Source: Geosporobacter subterraneus DSM 17957 (GTDB lineage Bacteria; Bacillota; Clostridia; Peptostreptococcales; Thermotaleaceae). From it: a stretch of 64,000 nucleotides of DNA. The stretch is taken from NCBI RefSeq assembly GCF_900142145.1, contig NZ_FQZV01000009.1, forward strand, positions 31,995-95,994, given 5' to 3'. Under the pieces are notes generated by a model. It was not told the DNA's origin, made no database searches, and worked only from the letters and a program-made list of their open reading frames with translations. Position numbers and translations under genes: made by a program. Shown in pieces: positions 61,851 through 64,000 of this stretch (positions within the stretch are counted from its first letter, which is position 1; each line of letters opens with the position of its first letter).

Positions 61851-63657
61851 TATATTTTTTCAATTCTGATTTTAAATTTCCTGTGAGACTGTCTAGCTGC
61901 TGGATGTAATCGATCAAATCGCCGATTCGGCTTGAATACTGGACTACATTGGCGCTCATTTCCTGAGAAGCTGCGGAATTTTCCTCTGCAATGGCGGCGA
62001 GAGAATGAATGTTTTGGAATACATCGGAGATTTTTTGTGCCTCAGAGGAGAGTGCATCCACCAACTCTATGATTTTCTTTGCCACCTTAGTGATTTCATC
62101 GGTAGCTTTTTCATTATCCTTTGCCACAGCATCCAGTGTTTTGTTGCTGTCTTCTAAACGATGGAATTGATTGGCCACCTGCTCAATCATTTTGGTTACG
62201 TCTGCAATAAATGCTAACAGGCCTTCGTTAATCGTCTTTACTGCATTTTTTGAATCCTCAGCCAGATTGCGGATTTCCTGCGCTACGACTGTGAAGCCCT
62301 TGCCCATTTCCCCTGCTCTGGCGGCCTCAATGGCTGCATTGAGAGCCAATAGATTGGTCTGATCAGAAATCTGTGCAACAGTTGTTACAATTTCCATAAT
62401 GTCATGGGCCCGCTTCGATAAATCCTCTCCCTGATGATTTACCCTAGAGAAATCATCCTTGATCTCCAGCAAGGCAGCTGCAATTCTTTGAACCTGTCCA
62501 AAGGATTTGCGAATATCTGCTACGGCAATCTCCAATTGTTTTTGGCTGTGAACTTCTTCTTCCGCAAGCCGGTTTAGATTATCGATGTTTTCGTTTAGAA
62601 TATATACAGACTTCTCTGTTTCCTCGGCCTGGTGTACAGCTCCGCTGGCTACTTCCTGTACCAAATCCGATATGCCCTGAGAAACTTCCTTCATATCTTC
62701 GGCTACCTGAGAGAATTTCATAGTAAAATTGTGCATATCGTCGGTTCCGCCCTTCAGAAAAAGAAAATCTTTTTTCATTTTTTCCTTGATATGGTTTAGG
62801 TCTGTCATATAATCTTCCAAATGATCACCGGTTTTGATGGAGAGATTCTCCTCAAAATCCATATCCGACAGCTTCTTCAACTGCTCCTGAATCCTCTGAA
62901 AAGGTGCCAATACCACGTTGCTGAAAAGCAGCGTAATACAGAAGATGGCTGCCGAAGAGAAGAAAACTTGAAGGAGTTGTTCTCTGCCAAACAGAAAAAA
63001 AAGCAGGGCTGAGGAGATTACAGCAACAGAAAGGGAGATCTTGGCAGATACATTGCGAATAATGCCGAAAGAAAGGATGCGGCTTAAGGGGTATTTTACA
63101 GTTTCACGGGGATCTTTCTCCAGAAGGATTTTTATACGCATAAAATGCCTGCCATCCTGGTATTTTCCGGTTTCTAATATTTCTGTTTCAATTCGCTCTT
63201 GGAAAAAGGCGGCACTGCCTTCCAGAAGTCCAAGAAAGTAATCAAACATGCCTCTCTTGGATTCATAGAGTATTTCAATAGTTTTATCCCCTATTTCCCT
63301 GGCAATCAAACGAGGAGGATTTGCGCCTTTGACCATTTTTGTCAACTGACTGTGAACATCATCCATCATCATCAGAAAGCTTTTTAAGCTGAAACGCTCA
63401 AAATAGGAAGGAAACCAGGTGCGAAAGGTTTCGATATTGCTTTTGCCAATTTCCCGCCACACCTTTTCTGCAGGCTGTCCAACAGTAGCAGCTACTTCCC
63501 GGACGATTGCCATAGGTTCCTGGTCGGGGATATCCTCAAGAGGGGTAATAACCCGGTCGGTTTCCCAGCCGGCCTTAGAAACAGCCCGGTCAACAACTTC
63601 TTTTCCGTAGAGTTTTTCCAGACTCTTAATCCAGGTAGATACAACAGTACCTTTCAT
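61843..63657 (-). CDS. H-NOX chemoreceptor (haem O2/NO sensor MCP)
   Basis: The 604-residue receptor has an N-terminal H-NOX haem domain (1-185) fused through a loop to two spans (about 213-255), a HAMP-like helix and an MCP signalling domain (tip ISDQTNLLALNAAIEAARAGEMGKGF). Haem-ligand H102 (MMMDDVHSQLTKM) and the propionate-binding Y131-x-S133-x-R135 are present. The distal pocket residues that allow stable O2 binding in the Thermoanaerobacter Tar4 domain, W9, N74 and Y140, are all conserved, as is P115. The sensor is cytosolic. It should report O2 and NO to a CheA kinase, steering an anaerobe away from oxygen. ATG 63657 follows GGAGGACATACAT. Confidence 0.93.
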   Translation of the reverse strand: MKGTVVSTWIKSLEKLYGKEVVDRAVSKAGWETDRVITPLEDIPDQEPMAIVREVAATVGQPAEKVWREIGKSNIETFRTWFPSYFERFSLKSFLMMMDDVHSQLTKMVKGANPPRLIAREIGDKTIEILYESKRGMFDYFLGLLEGSAAFFQERIETEILETGKYQDGRHFMRIKILLEKDPRETVKYPLSRILSFGIIRNVSAKISLSVAVISSALLFFLFGREQLLQVFFSSAAIFCITLLFSNVVLAPFQRIQEQLKKLSDMDFEENLSIKTGDHLEDYMTDLNHIKEKMKKDFLFLKGGTDDMHNFTMKFSQVAEDMKEVSQGISDLVQEVASGAVHQAEETEKSVYILNENIDNLNRLAEEEVHSQKQLEIAVADIRKSFGQVQRIAAALLEIKDDFSRVNHQGEDLSKRAHDIMEIVTTVAQISDQTNLLALNAAIEAARAGEMGKGFTVVAQEIRNLAEDSKNAVKTINEGLLAFIADVTKMIEQVANQFHRLEDSNKTLDAVAKDNEKATDEITKVAKKIIELVDALSSEAQKISDVFQNIHSLAAIAEENSAASQEMSANVVQYSSRIGDLIDYIQQLDSLTGNLKSELKKYKI

Positions 63658-63685
63658 ATGTATGTCCTCCTATAGTGCATAGGTA

Positions 63686-63701
63686 GTGTCAAGTATGACA
63701 C
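63686..63701. repeat. Short palindrome GTGTCA-AGTA-TGACAC
   Basis: A perfect 6-bp inverted repeat around AGTA lies 29 bases upstream of the H-NOX receptor start. It could be an operator of that gene or the outer end of the insertion sequence that follows. Confidence 0.35.
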
Positions 63702-63832
63702 CCCTTTTTAGATTTAAACTCTTTATATATTAAGGGTTACAAAGTTTTTTGAAATAAAAAAACAATGACCCCCTATTTTCGGTTATAATTAAGTTCTCAC
63801 ACAAAATTCTCCCTGAAAGAAAGGTCATTGTT

Positions 63833-64000
63833 ATGAACTCAATTATAACCTATTTACTTTTAATAATCCAATACCAAAATCAACAAATTCGTTGGCTTGT
63901 GCTTTTTCTTTCTAAATATGTTCCCCTTGGGCAATGGGCTCATGATGATATTCATTCCCCCAAGTATCAGAAATTCAAGACTGATATCCTCCCAAAGGTT
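63833..64000 (+). CDS. Probable transposase, N-terminal part (runs off the window)
   Basis: ATG 63833 (GAAAGAAAGG upstream) opens a frame that is still open at the edge: 56 residues beginning MNSIITYLLLIIQYQNQQ and continuing WLVLFLSKYVPLGQW and SPKYQKFKTDILPK. The style (short hydrophobic start, then a basic segment) and position next to inverted repeats (AACAATGACC at 63761-63770, GGTCATTGTT at 63823-63832) suggest an insertion-sequence transposase, but the family is not recognisable from this much. TATAAT at 63783-63788 may be its -10 box. Confidence 0.45.
   Translation, partial: MNSIITYLLLIIQYQNQQIRWLVLFLSKYVPLGQWAHDDIHSPKYQKFKTDILPKV

Overview
The window reads as chromosome from a low-GC, anaerobic, Gram-positive member of the Clostridia, probably in or near the Alkaliphilus/Natronincola group. 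The reasons are a CpI-like [FeFe] hydrogenase, a rubredoxin, an H-NOX chemoreceptor of the anaerobe type, the Firmicute order tig-clpP-clpX-lonB-lonA-ysxC, strong AGGAGG ribosome sites, frequent TTG/GTG starts, and HlyD/MacB/TetR export operons. Species is not determinable from the sequence alone. Layout: 1-1156 holds the tail of a gene that is probably rph, then rdgB and a phosphodiesterase. 1365-2200 is an eight-tRNA operon (Pro, His, Gln, Lys, Leu, Gly, Arg, Arg) with a clear promoter and terminator. 2424-7261 carries a tiny ribbon-helix-helix protein, a broken CAP-domain gene, a CBO0543-type membrane protein, the hydrogenase and recJ, mostly on the minus strand. 7705-12469 has a probable membrane pseudokinase, lepB, a response regulator-diguanylate cyclase, a MerT-like membrane protein whose frame is interrupted by one in-frame TGA directly after a Cys (a candidate selenoprotein), and a DUF2294 protein whose stop codon now comes from an inserted miniature element. 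12877-20390 is one signalling locus: PAS protein, chemoreceptor, CheW, CheA, then an RsbW-like kinase, a STAS antagonist and a SpoIIE-type phosphatase. Chemosensory and partner-switching parts are therefore encoded together, with no cheY, cheB or cheR nearby. 20539-20867 looks like a structured non-coding RNA with its own terminator, followed by a graveyard of truncated lpd and nucleoside-phosphorylase genes. 22063-30285 is the protein quality-control block (trigger factor, ClpP, ClpX, LonB, LonA) plus the ribosome-assembly GTPase YsxC. 30350-36542 has an EamA transporter, a rubredoxin, an M29 aminopeptidase, a two-gene chromate transporter, and a GH18/SH3 cell-wall or spore protein separated by repeat-rich DNA. 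37011-38783 is an EAL-CBS-GGDEF protein with degenerate active sites. 39078-42706 is a TetR-controlled HlyD/ABC-2 export operon lying between inverted copies of a 122-bp repeat. 43051-45207 is topB. 45268-52253 is a MacAB-like export system with its own two-component system and a secreted repeat protein; two promoters in it share the same phased TCACAAA operator. 52727-54329 is an NSS amino-acid transporter with its 31-residue MetS-like subunit. 54519-55559 is an HD-GYP protein. 55680-60591 is a second TetR-controlled export operon (ATPase, FtsX-type permease, HlyD). 60629-63657 holds, on the minus strand, a small unknown protein, a CAP-domain lipoprotein and an H-NOX chemoreceptor. The window ends inside a probable insertion sequence. 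Overall themes: c-di-GMP and chemosensory signalling, three export systems each with its own regulator, and repeated invasion by miniature repeats, two of which are 97% identical and still carry perfect target-site duplications.
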